A stretch of DNA of 64,000 nt from JBCDJI01 sp964351865 (GCA_964351865.1 CAYGPJ010000011.1:1-64000); one strand, 5' to 3'; numbered from the stretch's first letter, positions 35,423-43,436 are shown. Program-made: numbers and translations. The notes: generated by a model from the sequence alone, not told the origin.

Positions 35423-36085
35423 GTAATACGCCTCCCGCCCCTCGCCGGGAGTGCCCAGGATCACATGATCCAGAAACTCGACCTGCAACAACCTCGCCGC
35501 ATCTCGCACCTGCAAGGTAAAATCCAGATCGGCAGAGCTGGGACGCGGATCGCCGGAGGGATGGTTATGCACCAGCAGAAAGCCATAAGCCTTGTGCATC
35601 AGCCCGACTCTTACGACATCGCGCGGGTGGGCAACCGTTTCATTAATCGTGCCGCGGCTGATCTCCTCCACCACTTTGACGTGCAACCGCGAATTCACCG
35701 CAACCACTCGCAGGCTCTCCACATCGAGTTGTCGCATTTCATCTCCCAGCAAACCCATCACCTGCTGCGGGGTTTCGACTGGATATGCTCTGACACGTTC
35801 CGTGGCCAAGCGTGCCCCCAGTTCAAAAACAGCTTTGAGTTGGCAGGCCTTGGCTTTACCCAAGCCCTTAATACTGGTGATATCCTCAATCGAGAGTCGA
35901 CACAGCCCATCCAGTCCACCCGCACGCTGCAACAGTTCTTCTCCCAGTGTCACCGCCGATTTACCGGTCACCCCCACCCGTAAAATAATCGCCATTAATT
36001 CAGGCACCGACAGCGCCGCCGCCCCTTTCGCCAGCAACCGCTCGCGCGGCCGCTCGTCTTCGTGCATGTCTTTGATTCGCCCCAT
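35396..36085 (-). CDS. radC: RadC family JAB-domain protein
   Basis: 229 residues: an N-terminal helix-hairpin-helix region (LCRLSIEDITSIKGLGKAKACQLKAVFELG) and a C-terminal JAB metalloprotease-like domain with VHNHPSGDPRPSSADLDFT. The His-x-His...Asp zinc motif is intact. RadC was once assigned to DNA repair; its real role is unsettled. Its last codons lie in repeat copy B. Confidence 0.93.
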   Translation of the reverse strand: MGRIKDMHEDERPRERLLAKGAAALSVPELMAIILRVGVTGKSAVTLGEELLQRAGGLDGLCRLSIEDITSIKGLGKAKACQLKAVFELGARLATERVRAYPVETPQQVMGLLGDEMRQLDVESLRVVAVNSRLHVKVVEEISRGTINETVAHPRDVVRVGLMHKAYGFLLVHNHPSGDPRPSSADLDFTLQVRDAARLLQVEFLDHVILGTPGEGREAYYSFKEAGYL

Positions 36086-36098
36086 GAGTTCATAAAAC

Positions 36099-36539
36099 TT
36101 AATCTAACGGCTCTAACACCTGCAACCTTAATCCGTGCGGCACCCACTGCTCGAAGTCGCGATCGCGGGTTACCCAGGTGCACCCGTATTCCATCGCAAT
36201 AGCCGCATGCTGGGCATCCGCGACAGCTACACCTTGTGCTTGGGTTGCACGCGAGAGTCTGGATAACAGTTCCCAATGTCTTTCTGCCGGATGTAACACC
36301 CGACAATTCGACTGCCGTTGCAGTTCATCGATCACGGCCAGCGCATGGGTCAACGGAGTTGGCTGGCCCGTCAGTTTAGGATTCGTCACGATCCTCACGA
36401 AAGCTACCGCCACCAGCACCGATAGCGCAAACGGTTCGCGCGAAGTCACCAGAGATTCTAACCAGTTGCGGTAAAACTCATGTGCCGAATCTTCGCGCCG
36501 GTGCGCATAGATCAGAATATTGACATCCAGCGCCAGCAT
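36099..36539 (-). CDS. PIN-domain toxin, VapC family
   Basis: 146-residue PIN ribonuclease. Acidic active-site residues are visible in ALDVNILIYAHRRE (first Asp) , the middle AVADAQHAAIA and the WVTRDRDFEQW segment. It follows its antitoxin with a one-base gap. VapC toxins typically cut tRNA or rRNA when freed from VapB. The gene ends 14 bases before the radC start. Confidence 0.88.
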   Translation of the reverse strand: MLALDVNILIYAHRREDSAHEFYRNWLESLVTSREPFALSVLVAVAFVRIVTNPKLTGQPTPLTHALAVIDELQRQSNCRVLHPAERHWELLSRLSRATQAQGVAVADAQHAAIAMEYGCTWVTRDRDFEQWVPHGLRLQVLEPLD

Positions 36540-36540
36540 C

Positions 36541-36774
36541 TTACCGCCCCTCGTCTCGCAATGCCTTTATGTGATCCAATGGGATCTCTCCCCCATTTTC
36601 CGCCCCATATGTCAGCATTTGAAATGGTGCTTCTTCGGTTTTGCGACGACTGGAGGGAGTTACCATTTCGCGCAAAGCCTGATTAGTCAATTGGCTTAGC
36701 GTGGTACCTAATTCAGCAGCTTTTATTTTAGCTTTCTGAACCACCTGATCATCTAGCACAAGCGTCGTTCTCAT
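36541..36774 (-). CDS. Ribbon-helix-helix antitoxin, VapB-like
   Basis: 77 residues; N-terminal MRTTLVLDDQVVQKAKIKAAELGTTLSQL is a ribbon-helix-helix DNA-binding motif, and the acidic/polar C-terminal part would bind the PIN toxin encoded immediately downstream. A short AT-rich palindrome-like stretch, CATATGTATGCGTATACATATG (36783-36804), lies just upstream of the start and is a likely operator. Confidence 0.82.
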   Translation of the reverse strand: MRTTLVLDDQVVQKAKIKAAELGTTLSQLTNQALREMVTPSSRRKTEEAPFQMLTYGAENGGEIPLDHIKALRDEGR

Positions 36775-36782
36775 CCGTTAAG

Positions 36783-36804
36783 CATATGTATGCGTATACA
36801 TATG
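36783..36804. promoter_or_regulatory. Putative VapB operator palindrome
   Basis: The palindromic sequence, CATATGTATG on the left and CGTATACATATG on the right, lies directly upstream of the vapB-like ATG. Its symmetry and position match autoregulatory sites of RHH antitoxins. Binding is inferred. Confidence 0.5.
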
Positions 36805-36864
36805 TCAATGTGGTAAGGCAGTAGTTTTTATTTTGGTCCATCAGCAGACCCGTCAGAGTATCCC

Positions 36865-37734
36865 TCAAAAATAGCGACCCAATTCTGATAACACGCCCTG
36901 CTCAAACTCCTCGATCAAGCCACTGATGTAGGCCTCCGGCAGCAACGCATCGTCTAGCATCAACGGTGTCAGATCCATTCCGATGCTGAGACTCTCATAG
37001 GCATCCGTGGCGTGGCTGTTCGCAAAAGTCGCATGGGCACGGTTGCGACCAGCCACCGCCAGATCATACCGCTTGCCTCCGGCAATCTGAGAAACAAAAA
37101 CTCCACGAAGTTTTTCCGCCAGTTCCTGACAGTCACTCAAATCCATCATCACTTTCCGATCGTCCGGCAGCCAGTCGAGATCGCGCCAGACTTCACATCC
37201 GATGACTCGTCGCGGTCGCTGGTCAACCGGCAATCGCCGGGCGGCTTTGATGAAGGCCGCGGTCACAGCGATATGCGTTGCATGTTTATCCGCCAGATTA
37301 TGGGTATAGACGGTTCCAGGCTGGGTCTGTTGCAAGATGATAAACAATTCATCTTCCAGTTCACTCCCATCCGGCTGCTTAATCTCCGCACTGGCATGAG
37401 CGAGTTGAGCCACAAAACTATATTCGCCGAACCGTGCCGCTGTGCGTTGCTCCTCGGCGCGTATCTGCTGCATTTCCTCATCCGTAACCGTTGCAAATTC
37501 CCCTTGCCGCGCGCTGCCTGCACCATTGGTACAAACGATTCCCCCAAACCATTGATCCACATCTTGATAACATTCGCCGATGCCATGCATCGCCATAAAT
37601 TCCACATCATCCTGGTGAGCTCCGATACCGAGATGCGTCGTTCTGGCCAGTGCGGCATCCACACTTTTCCCGTCGGGAATAAACAGATCTCCCCCATCTT
37701 TGGTAAATTTTATCGCCGCTGCATTCGTAGTCAT
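36865..37734 (-). CDS. PIG-L family deacetylase
   Basis: 289-residue LmbE/PIG-L-type zinc hydrolase. The metal motif appears as GIGAHQDDVEF (family AHPDDxE) and the second His in YTHNLADKHATH. Members remove acetyl groups from GlcNAc-containing lipids or small molecules; some are amidases. The Pro-to-Gln change in the first motif also occurs in related members. Substrate unknown. MITE copy 2 lies 70 bases upstream of its start. Confidence 0.88.
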   Translation of the reverse strand: MTTNAAAIKFTKDGGDLFIPDGKSVDAALARTTHLGIGAHQDDVEFMAMHGIGECYQDVDQWFGGIVCTNGAGSARQGEFATVTDEEMQQIRAEEQRTAARFGEYSFVAQLAHASAEIKQPDGSELEDELFIILQQTQPGTVYTHNLADKHATHIAVTAAFIKAARRLPVDQRPRRVIGCEVWRDLDWLPDDRKVMMDLSDCQELAEKLRGVFVSQIAGGKRYDLAVAGRNRAHATFANSHATDAYESLSIGMDLTPLMLDDALLPEAYISGLIEEFEQGVLSELGRYF

Positions 37735-37794
37735 AAAAGAAACCTCCGTTCGCCCTATTGATTAAACATAAATGTTTCGCGTTAGAAAGTCTTA

Positions 37795-38088
37795 CGCTTA
37801 CACGGGGTGTAATTAAGTTTGGTAGCAGGGGAAAGTAAAAAGGGCACACTCGGATGAAGTTGGTTAGTAGTAGCAGAGGTCTAAACTGAGGGAATGAGTG
37901 GAAATTGATCTGCCACTGATATTGACATGACACGCGGTGAATCATAGGGGACGGAGGTAACCCCGAAAGCTTTCGGGGTTACCTCCGTCCCCTATGATGG
38001 CGCCATCGCTTATCAGGCCTTACGTCACTTTAGATCTGTTTGTCCCTTTACTGCGCTGCTACCAAACTTAATCACACCCGCTTACACG
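37795..38088. mobile_element. MITE-like element, copy 2, opposite orientation
   Basis: Element at 37805-38079, the reverse complement of the 12752-13026 copy with only scattered differences. The ends GGGTGTAATTAAG and the inverse CTTAATCACACCC are 22-bp inverted repeats with one mismatch. A 9-bp direct repeat GCTTACACG flanks it (37796-37804 and 38080-38088); a 10-bp reading is possible because the boundary base is C on both sides. It occupies most of the 404-base gap 37735-38138. No ORF. Confidence 0.9.
37941..37998. repeat. Perfect 58-nt palindrome inside MITE copy 2
   Basis: Identical to 12833-12890: a loopless perfect palindrome with the GGGGACGGAGGTAA core. Confidence 0.92.
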
Positions 38089-38159
38089 TTCCATAATATT
38101 TTAGGGGTGACGACCAAGCGGAGACTGGTAACGATAGATTGATAACTGAAAGCCATTCT

Positions 38160-39980
38160 ATGACTGATCACTTACCCATCGACCACTTCACCACCGATCC
38201 TGCCGAGCAATCCCTGATCGCTGAACTGTTACAACTAGATCAAGCCCATCTATTCGAAGGCTGGGACGAACCAGGCACCCATGACGAAGCCAAAGCCACT
38301 TTTCTGGCCTCATTGACCTCCATCAATAAGTCCTATCCCGGCGGACTGACGGGATACATCAGTAATGCCCGCAAGCTGCTGGCCGAGGCCAAAGCGGATG
38401 TGAACCCTTTTGAAGGTTTTACTCCCCATCAACCGGATCAGATCAACTTAACTCAATTCGATGCTGAATATGATCGATACGAAGCACTCGGGAAAAACCA
38501 TTTTAACCAAACGGCGATTGTCCTGGTCGCTGGCGGTCTGGGCGAGCGCTTAGGCTACTCCGGGATCAAGCTCGATATCCCGGTCGAAGTCACAGAAACC
38601 ACCTCCTACTTGGCCCACTACGCAGCCTGCCTGCAGGCAATGGAAGCACGCATGGAAGACCCGCAGCCGGTGCCCTTCATCATCATGACTTCTGAGGACA
38701 CCCATGCCAAAACCCTCGCTTCCCTCGAAACGAATCAGTACTTTGGTTTGAAACAGGAGCAGGTTCATATTCTTAAACAGGAACTCGTGCCAGCCATCGC
38801 CGATAACGAGGGACACCTCGCGCTGCAAGAGCCCTATCAACTGATCCTCAAGCCTCATGGGCATGGCGACATTCACATGCTGATGCACACCAGCGGCCTC
38901 GCGGCGCGTCTGCAGCAACAAGGCATCGAGCACCTGGTTTTTATTCAGGACACCAACGGACAAGTCTTTAACGCCATTCCGGCTGCACTCGGAGCTTCGC
39001 TGGAACAAGGCTACGACTTCAATTCCATCGCCGTCAACCGGATCCCCGGCGAAGCTTGTGGCGGATTGGCTAAGCTGGTCAGCCAGCAGCAGGAATTAAC
39101 GGTCAACGTCGAATACAATCAATTGGACCCGCTGCTGCGTGCCACCATCAGCCCCGAAGGCGATGTCCCGAATGAACAAGGATTCTCCATCTTCCCCGGC
39201 AACCTCAATATCCTGCTGATCAAACTCTCCACCTATACCCGCATTCTGGAACGCACTCAGGGCATCATCGCTGAATTTGTGAACCCCAAATACGCAGACG
39301 CCACCCGCACCAGCTTCAAGAAACCCACGCGACTCGAAACCATGATGCAGGATCTGGCTAAACTCTTCGGACCGGATGAAAAAGTCGGAGTCTCGGTATT
39401 CGATCGTCGCTGGTCATTCTCCGCCAATAAAAATAACGTGGCGGACGCCGCCGCCAAACACGCTGCGGGTGGCCCGCCAGAATCCGGGGCCTCAGCCGAG
39501 TCTGACTTCTACCTGGCCGGGCGACGTAAATTAGCGGCAGCCGGCATGGCCGTGACGGAAGCGAGCGATATTGAGATTTTGGCTATCCCGATAACCCCCG
39601 GGCCACGCATCATACTGCGCCCCTCCTTTGCCATGACATTGGAAGAAGTCCGTTCCAAAATCTCCGGAGGAACCATCAGTGGTCAAGCGACACTCATACT
39701 GGCTGGCTCTCACATCCAACTGGAAAACGTCACCGTCAGTGACGGAGCCGCGCTGGTCATTCATGCATGCCCTGAAGCCCACGTCACCGTTAAGGATCTG
39801 AACGTAAAAAATGACGGATATGAAATCGTTCCGCTGACCGACGCCGAGTTAAACCATTCGGACACCCCGGAGTATCTCCGCATCCGCGGCTATCGCATCG
39901 AAAATCGTGGAGCCCTGGTGCACGAATTCAATCAACCGGGTAACTACGTTGTTGACGCGGATGGTGTTCATCAAAGCTGA
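38160..39980 (+). CDS. UTP--sugar-1-phosphate uridylyltransferase-like
   Basis: About 606 residues, of the eukaryote-like UDPGP/USP family that makes UDP-sugars from UTP and sugar 1-phosphates. The nucleotide loop VLVAGGLGERLGYSGIKLDIPV near residue 125 and the segments FIIMTSEDTHAKT, HGHGDIHMLMHTSGL and FIQDTNGQ are visible; a left-handed beta-helix-like tail begins near residue 520. The ATG at 38160 opens MTDHLPID; an upstream TTG would add seven residues. Substrate range (glucose, galactose, GlcNAc or others) cannot be read from sequence. A strong bidirectional hairpin follows. Confidence 0.85.
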   Translation: MTDHLPIDHFTTDPAEQSLIAELLQLDQAHLFEGWDEPGTHDEAKATFLASLTSINKSYPGGLTGYISNARKLLAEAKADVNPFEGFTPHQPDQINLTQFDAEYDRYEALGKNHFNQTAIVLVAGGLGERLGYSGIKLDIPVEVTETTSYLAHYAACLQAMEARMEDPQPVPFIIMTSEDTHAKTLASLETNQYFGLKQEQVHILKQELVPAIADNEGHLALQEPYQLILKPHGHGDIHMLMHTSGLAARLQQQGIEHLVFIQDTNGQVFNAIPAALGASLEQGYDFNSIAVNRIPGEACGGLAKLVSQQQELTVNVEYNQLDPLLRATISPEGDVPNEQGFSIFPGNLNILLIKLSTYTRILERTQGIIAEFVNPKYADATRTSFKKPTRLETMMQDLAKLFGPDEKVGVSVFDRRWSFSANKNNVADAAAKHAAGGPPESGASAESDFYLAGRRKLAAAGMAVTEASDIEILAIPITPGPRIILRPSFAMTLEEVRSKISGGTISGQATLILAGSHIQLENVTVSDGAALVIHACPEAHVTVKDLNVKNDGYEIVPLTDAELNHSDTPEYLRIRGYRIENRGALVHEFNQPGNYVVDADGVHQS

Positions 39981-39986
39981 TCTATT

Positions 39987-40048
39987 GAAATTCCATGACA
40001 CAAAAAAGGCCCCTTAGAGGGGGCCTTTTAAAAGTATTGCGGGGACAG
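39987..40048. repeat. 62-bp direct repeat, copy 1, flanking GIY-YIG gene
   Basis: Matches 40401-40462 closely. On the minus strand it contains the last bases of the tRNA-fMet 3' end (CTGTCCCCGCA), the terminator hairpin, and ATGGAATTTCAATAG, a stopped remnant (MEFQ) of the GIY-YIG start. Includes a bidirectional terminator at 40002-40030 serving the pyrophosphorylase gene. Confidence 0.88.
40002..40030. terminator. Bidirectional terminator after uridylyltransferase gene
   Basis: 10-bp GC-rich stem AAAAGGCCCC/GGGGCCTTTT with T-runs on both sides. Confidence 0.9.
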
Positions 40049-40049
40049 C

Positions 40050-40107
40050 CCCGACTGCGGTTCCGTTTTATCGCTGAAGCGATAACTCCATCGGTCGGGG
40101 TTTCGCC
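40050..40107. other. Nested inverted repeats downstream of the GIY-YIG gene
   Basis: TTATCGCT/AGCGATAA (8-bp perfect) is nested inside CCCCGAC/GTCGGGG, forming a cruciform-capable structure between the tRNA-like remnant and the 62-bp repeat copy 1. Confidence 0.55.
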
Positions 40108-40175
40108 CTATGGGCTCAAGATTTGAACCTGTGATCCGGCCGCTGCCGGATTATGAGTTTGTGGCCTAGATAGAC
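40108..40175 (-). pseudogene. tRNA-like remnant within the GIY-YIG 3' end
   Basis: Minus strand contains ACTCATAATCCGG (anticodon-loop-like), a TCCGGC/GCCGGA hairpin resembling a variable arm, and CACAGGTTCAAATC, which matches the T-arm of the neighbouring tRNA-fMet. Acceptor and anticodon stems do not pair, so it is not a working tRNA. Confidence 0.6.
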
Positions 40176-40410
40176 CGGTAATCGCGTAGAAGCCTGATCC
40201 TCTACCTTGTCGTTTTAGCTGGTTTTCGAGTTTCCGAGCATCGGTAATCGACATTATTTGACTTGTCCATACTAGCTTCCAGGGGCCTTTCCCCTTAGTC
40301 CACTTGGAAACCCCTTCATTGTGATCTTGAAGACGCTTAGACACATCTTCACTGATTCCGATGTAGCGTTTACCTGCTTGATTCTCGATGACGTAAACCT
40401 GATATTCCAT
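40108..40410 (-). CDS. GIY-YIG nuclease-family protein ending in tRNA-like sequence
   Basis: 100 residues. The GIY-YIG core is clear: YVIENQAGKRYIGIS with the tyrosines, SKRLQDHNEG with the catalytic Arg region, and TKGKGPWKLVWTSQ as in stand-alone UvrC-type nucleases. Residues after about 80 (SRPQTHNPAAAGSQVQILSP) are not protein-like: they are a translation of a tRNA anticodon-arm/T-arm-like sequence. The start ATG lies inside repeat copy 2, 40 bases downstream of tRNA-fMet on the same strand. Likely a selfish or recombination-associated nuclease tied to tRNA genes. Confidence 0.85.
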   Translation of the reverse strand: MEYQVYVIENQAGKRYIGISEDVSKRLQDHNEGVSKWTKGKGPWKLVWTSQIMSITDARKLENQLKRQGRGSGFYAITGLSRPQTHNPAAAGSQVQILSP

Positions 40411-40450
40411 GATACAAAAAAGGCCCCCTAGAGGGGGCCTTTTAAAAAAA

Positions 40451-40462
<12 letters not shown>
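40401..40462. repeat. 62-bp direct repeat, copy 2, flanking GIY-YIG gene
   Basis: Second copy of 39987-40048. It holds the GIY-YIG start codon, the tRNA terminator (40416-40443, minus) and the tRNA-fMet 3' end. Confidence 0.88.
40416..40443 (-). terminator. Terminator of tRNA-fMet
   Basis: GC-rich stem AGGCCCCCT/AGGGGGCCT with T-run on the minus strand directly after the tRNA. Confidence 0.9.
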
Positions 40463-40524
<62 letters not shown>

Positions 40525-40707
40525 ATAAAACCATAAAATCTGTAATAGCTAGCATGATGCTTTACCAGCTTTCTTGCTTCACAGTGTGAACAAGAGCCAG
40601 TGATAAAACCACATCCGTTGCACCAGCACAACATTTTTCTATGATTATTTAAAATCTCTTCATGATTTTCCTTCTTACCGCTCCATTCTTAATTCATACT
40701 GAACCTT

Positions 40708-41538
40708 ATGGAGTTTCCCTCATGGCTCAGTGAACTATTGGTCTTAGCCGCGCTACTGGTGCTGGCGATCGCCTGCTTCCGCACCTCCAGCTTGTTCGTC
40801 CGCCGCACCGGCGTCTGGATCATTTTTGGTATGATCGGGCTGGCGATCTGGTTCTGGACCGGCCTCTGGTATCTGGTCGTCCTCGGCCTGGCCTCCTGGT
40901 TTATTATTCCGGTCGCCCAAGCCGCGATGACCGCCCGTAAGCTTCGCTTCTCGCTACAACGCAAGCTGACCCCCGGCTCCTTGGATGCAGATGAATTCCC
41001 GGAAATACACCCCGTCTCGAATGATCTGCGCGATCTCGGTTTCGTGCGTGATTCCGACCAATGGCTTAAGCCTTCCCCCCTCGATCAAGGCTTTCGCATT
41101 TTTCACCACACCGATGAAAACATCTCTGCCGCACTGGCCGTGGTGCGGCAAGGTCCTGTTTCTCTTTCCTACCTGATCTTCGCTACCAAAACGCAAACCG
41201 GAGAATACTGGATCACCTGGGACTACCCGCTGGCCTACGGACTTAAAATGCCACCGCATTTTAAAGTGCACCGCTGCCTCGAAGCCGAAACAGTCCAAGA
41301 ACTCGCTGAGCAACACCGTGAGTTCCTGAAAATCAATGAGGTCGACACCACCCCCTCCGATTCCAACACCGAGGTCGCTCAGCCTTTTTTCGATCAACTC
41401 TTCAAAGACACCATGAGTTACAATCTCAGTGTGGGAGTGTTACAGCAGGAAAACCCTGAAGAAGAAAACATTCGCTACAGCTGGCGCGGAACGTTATTCA
41501 TCGCCTGGCAGGTACTGGTCGAAGTCGTCAGGGGGTAA
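40708..41538 (+). CDS. Hypothetical membrane protein
   Basis: 276 residues with two closely spaced N-terminal hydrophobic segments (about residues 7-25 and 31-73, perhaps two or three helices) followed by a soluble domain of about 190 residues. Motif-like stretches include GFRIFHHTDENISAALAVV and YWITWDYPLAYG. No family recognised. It lies between the two tRNA loci and stands alone. Confidence 0.7.
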   Translation: MEFPSWLSELLVLAALLVLAIACFRTSSLFVRRTGVWIIFGMIGLAIWFWTGLWYLVVLGLASWFIIPVAQAAMTARKLRFSLQRKLTPGSLDADEFPEIHPVSNDLRDLGFVRDSDQWLKPSPLDQGFRIFHHTDENISAALAVVRQGPVSLSYLIFATKTQTGEYWITWDYPLAYGLKMPPHFKVHRCLEAETVQELAEQHREFLKINEVDTTPSDSNTEVAQPFFDQLFKDTMSYNLSVGVLQQENPEEENIRYSWRGTLFIAWQVLVEVVRG

Positions 41539-41589
41539 GTCGCTTGTGACTTGCCAAAATTAGAAAAAATAGTTACGTTTTCGCCCTGT

Positions 41590-41618
41590 CGCCTCCCTAG
41601 CTCAGTTGGTTAGAGCAG
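41590..41618 (+). pseudogene. Truncated tRNA-Lys 5' half
   Basis: 29 bases identical to the first 29 bases of the intact tRNA-Lys at 41688 (acceptor 5' strand and D-arm), after which the sequence turns into a CCCCGAA..TTCGGGG hairpin and unrelated DNA. A partial duplication or integration scar. Confidence 0.85.
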
Positions 41619-41687
41619 CCCCGAATGCTTTCGGGGTTGGTCCCACCGATCAAAGCAAGTGGTTTAGCGAAAAGAAAAACACAAGCG

Positions 41688-41761
41688 GCCTCCCTAGCTC
41701 AGTTGGTTAGAGCAGAAGACTCTTAATCTTTTGGTCCTCGGTTCGAATCCGAGGGGGGGCA
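41688..41761 (+). tRNA. tRNA-Lys (CTT)
   Basis: 74 bases starting GCCTCCCTAGCTCAG, anticodon loop CTCTTAA (CTT), T-arm CTCGGTTCGAATCCGAG, acceptor GCCTCCC/GGGGGGC and discriminator A. CCA not encoded. Confidence 0.97.
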
Positions 41762-41995
41762 CTCCCCGAGGGTTCGAACTCGGTTTGATAGGTCTGCGAG
41801 CAGAGTGAGCTGTTCCAAAATAATATAACAAATTCCTATAACGATGACAAAGTCATCGGTCATCCGAGGGGGGGCACCCTCCGAAGATTCAAACCTCGGT
41901 TCGGTGGGTTAGCGAACACCGTGAGCGTTCCAAATAATTAACCCTTTCTCCCTCAATGATCATTTTACATGATCAGCTATCCAATGAGGGGGCAC
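41748..41995 (+). repeat. Tandem tRNA-Lys 3'-end scars
   Basis: The tRNA 3' end TCCGAGGGGGGGCAC (41748-41762) recurs exactly at 41863-41877, 115 bases later, and in decayed form (ATGAGGGGGCAC) at 41984-41995. The spacers after the first two copies are also related: each has a T-arm-like hairpin (CCGAGGGTTCGAACTCGG and its variant) then GAGCAGAGTGAGC.. / GAACACCGTGAGC.. and TTCCAAA. This looks like successive attachment-site leftovers. The rest of the gap up to 42328 shows no supported gene. Confidence 0.7.
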
Positions 41996-42328
41996 TTTTT
42001 TCAAACCATTGAGGCTGTGCTACTTGCGGAAGCAATCTGCGAATGTAGCAAATCACGATAGGCTCAGCTTAGCCATTCTTATTGATACATCTATTCGATT
42101 TCTTGACTGTGAGGTATTATTGAAGTGGGAGAACGCCCCCTTCAGCCTTCCGAATAAAAACCTCTTCTCCACGTTGTTCAAGAAAAGACCAGATGAAGTT
42201 GGATCGAGGTAATATGCAATCTCAATTACAAGCAATAGCTTGTAACCCTCATAGATCAGCATCTCGGGGCAGAGGGAGATATTCAGTGTAAATTTCTACC
42301 AGTTCATGCGGAAGTAATCCCGATGCTT

Positions 42329-43090
42329 TCAACTTTCTGGAGTTGGTAATTTGGGAGCAATATCCGGATATCTTTTATCCAGAAATTTTACTATCTTTGG
42401 GTCACTCATTTTCCTCAGATTTTCTACAGGTATTATATTTGAGAAGTTGATGCTAAACTTTTGAGAGACCAACCTGCTTTGCCGAGAATTCAATATTTTC
42501 ACAATGACCTCTATCGCATCAAGTAGTTCCCTTGCTTGCTCATCATGAGACTCAACTTTCTCAGCGATTTCTTTTAAAAATGCTCTTACGCATATAATTA
42601 AAATTCTGACATGCTTCTCGTCTTGTCGATCCGATTGATCAAGTCCATCAAGGCAGGCTATTTTCCCTTGAAGTCCCACGATAGGATTAGTGACTCGAAC
42701 GGGTATGCCTTTCCAATACCCTTCAAGTGCACTACTTGCGATTAACTCATCCTTGATTCCGTATAAGTTATGCAAGAAATGAACCGACATTTTTACGCCA
42801 TTCGGTCCGACTACTTCAAAAAACGCTGATACTGGACTGGGGCTACCTTTCTTTGATAACTCTATTTCTACACCGAGAGCTTTGGCGACATTATCGGCTT
42901 CTTCTTTCAGGCCATAAAAATCAATATCGTCGCTTGTGTACGGTTTAAAGTTTTGCAGCTCTTTTTCTTTGGTATACTTATTTGCCCAGAAGTTTACAGC
43001 TTGACCACCAACGATGATCAGGGGTTTTCCAGTACTATCGGTCTGTTTAATTAAATGTAAGTAGTGGTCTAAGGTTTTATCCCTAGTCAC
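42329..43090 (-). CDS. AbiEii-like nucleotidyltransferase
   Basis: 253 residues. IIVGGQAVNFWANKY followed by TSDDIDFYG gives the nucleotidyltransferase fold pattern (GG...then DxD) seen in AbiEii/MNT-type proteins, toxins of type IV toxin-antitoxin and abortive phage defence. Base composition is clearly more AT-rich than neighbours, indicating acquired DNA. Its ATG overlaps the stop of the small upstream gene by four bases. Assignment to AbiEii is moderate; a general nucleotidyltransferase is the fallback. Confidence 0.68.
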   Translation of the reverse strand: MTRDKTLDHYLHLIKQTDSTGKPLIIVGGQAVNFWANKYTKEKELQNFKPYTSDDIDFYGLKEEADNVAKALGVEIELSKKGSPSPVSAFFEVVGPNGVKMSVHFLHNLYGIKDELIASSALEGYWKGIPVRVTNPIVGLQGKIACLDGLDQSDRQDEKHVRILIICVRAFLKEIAEKVESHDEQARELLDAIEVIVKILNSRQSRLVSQKFSINFSNIIPVENLRKMSDPKIVKFLDKRYPDIAPKLPTPES

Positions 43091-43284
43091 ACGAATTGAA
43101 CCATTGCTGCAATAGATTGAGAGAGATTTGAGGGCTTAAATGACTCAGTATCGATAAATACGGCATTGTTATCTTGTATCTCTTGATGGCTTTTCTTGCC
43201 AGAGGCCAAAGCACAAGCATCCTTACGCCGAGACCTTGAATGGTCATGCGTAATTTCATCCACTTGTTTCACCTTATATGGCAT
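43087..43284 (-). CDS. Small protein upstream of nucleotidyltransferase
   Basis: 65-residue polar protein, translationally coupled to the AbiEii-like gene. The C-terminal half is acidic then amphipathic (AVFIDTESFKPSNLSQSIAAMVQFV) and the N-terminal half basic (RSRRKDACALASGKK). By position it could be the antitoxin or regulator of the pair, though AbiEi antitoxins are usually longer. No family recognised. Confidence 0.5.
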   Translation of the reverse strand: MPYKVKQVDEITHDHSRSRRKDACALASGKKSHQEIQDNNAVFIDTESFKPSNLSQSIAAMVQFV

Positions 43285-43436
43285 GAGGTCAACTTATCGC
43301 ACATTGTGGTAAATGTAAACCACGATTAGAGATTGGAGCTTAAAGCAAATACCTATTGGAGGAGGTCACAGGCTCAAGCGTTTTTTGCAGGTCGATCCCT
43401 TGCCGGTATCCACTTCTTTGCTAGCTTGCAATTTTG

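Noticed and set aside
34270..35430. Direct repeats around the TA module taken as transposon ends
   Set aside because: No transposase or terminal inverted repeats; the repeats are host intergenic DNA with lpxA and radC ends.
42009..42262. Short ORFs on both strands after the tRNA-Lys scars
   Set aside because: Overlapping frames on opposite strands, no ribosome site and no recognisable domain; probably chance in AT-rich DNA.
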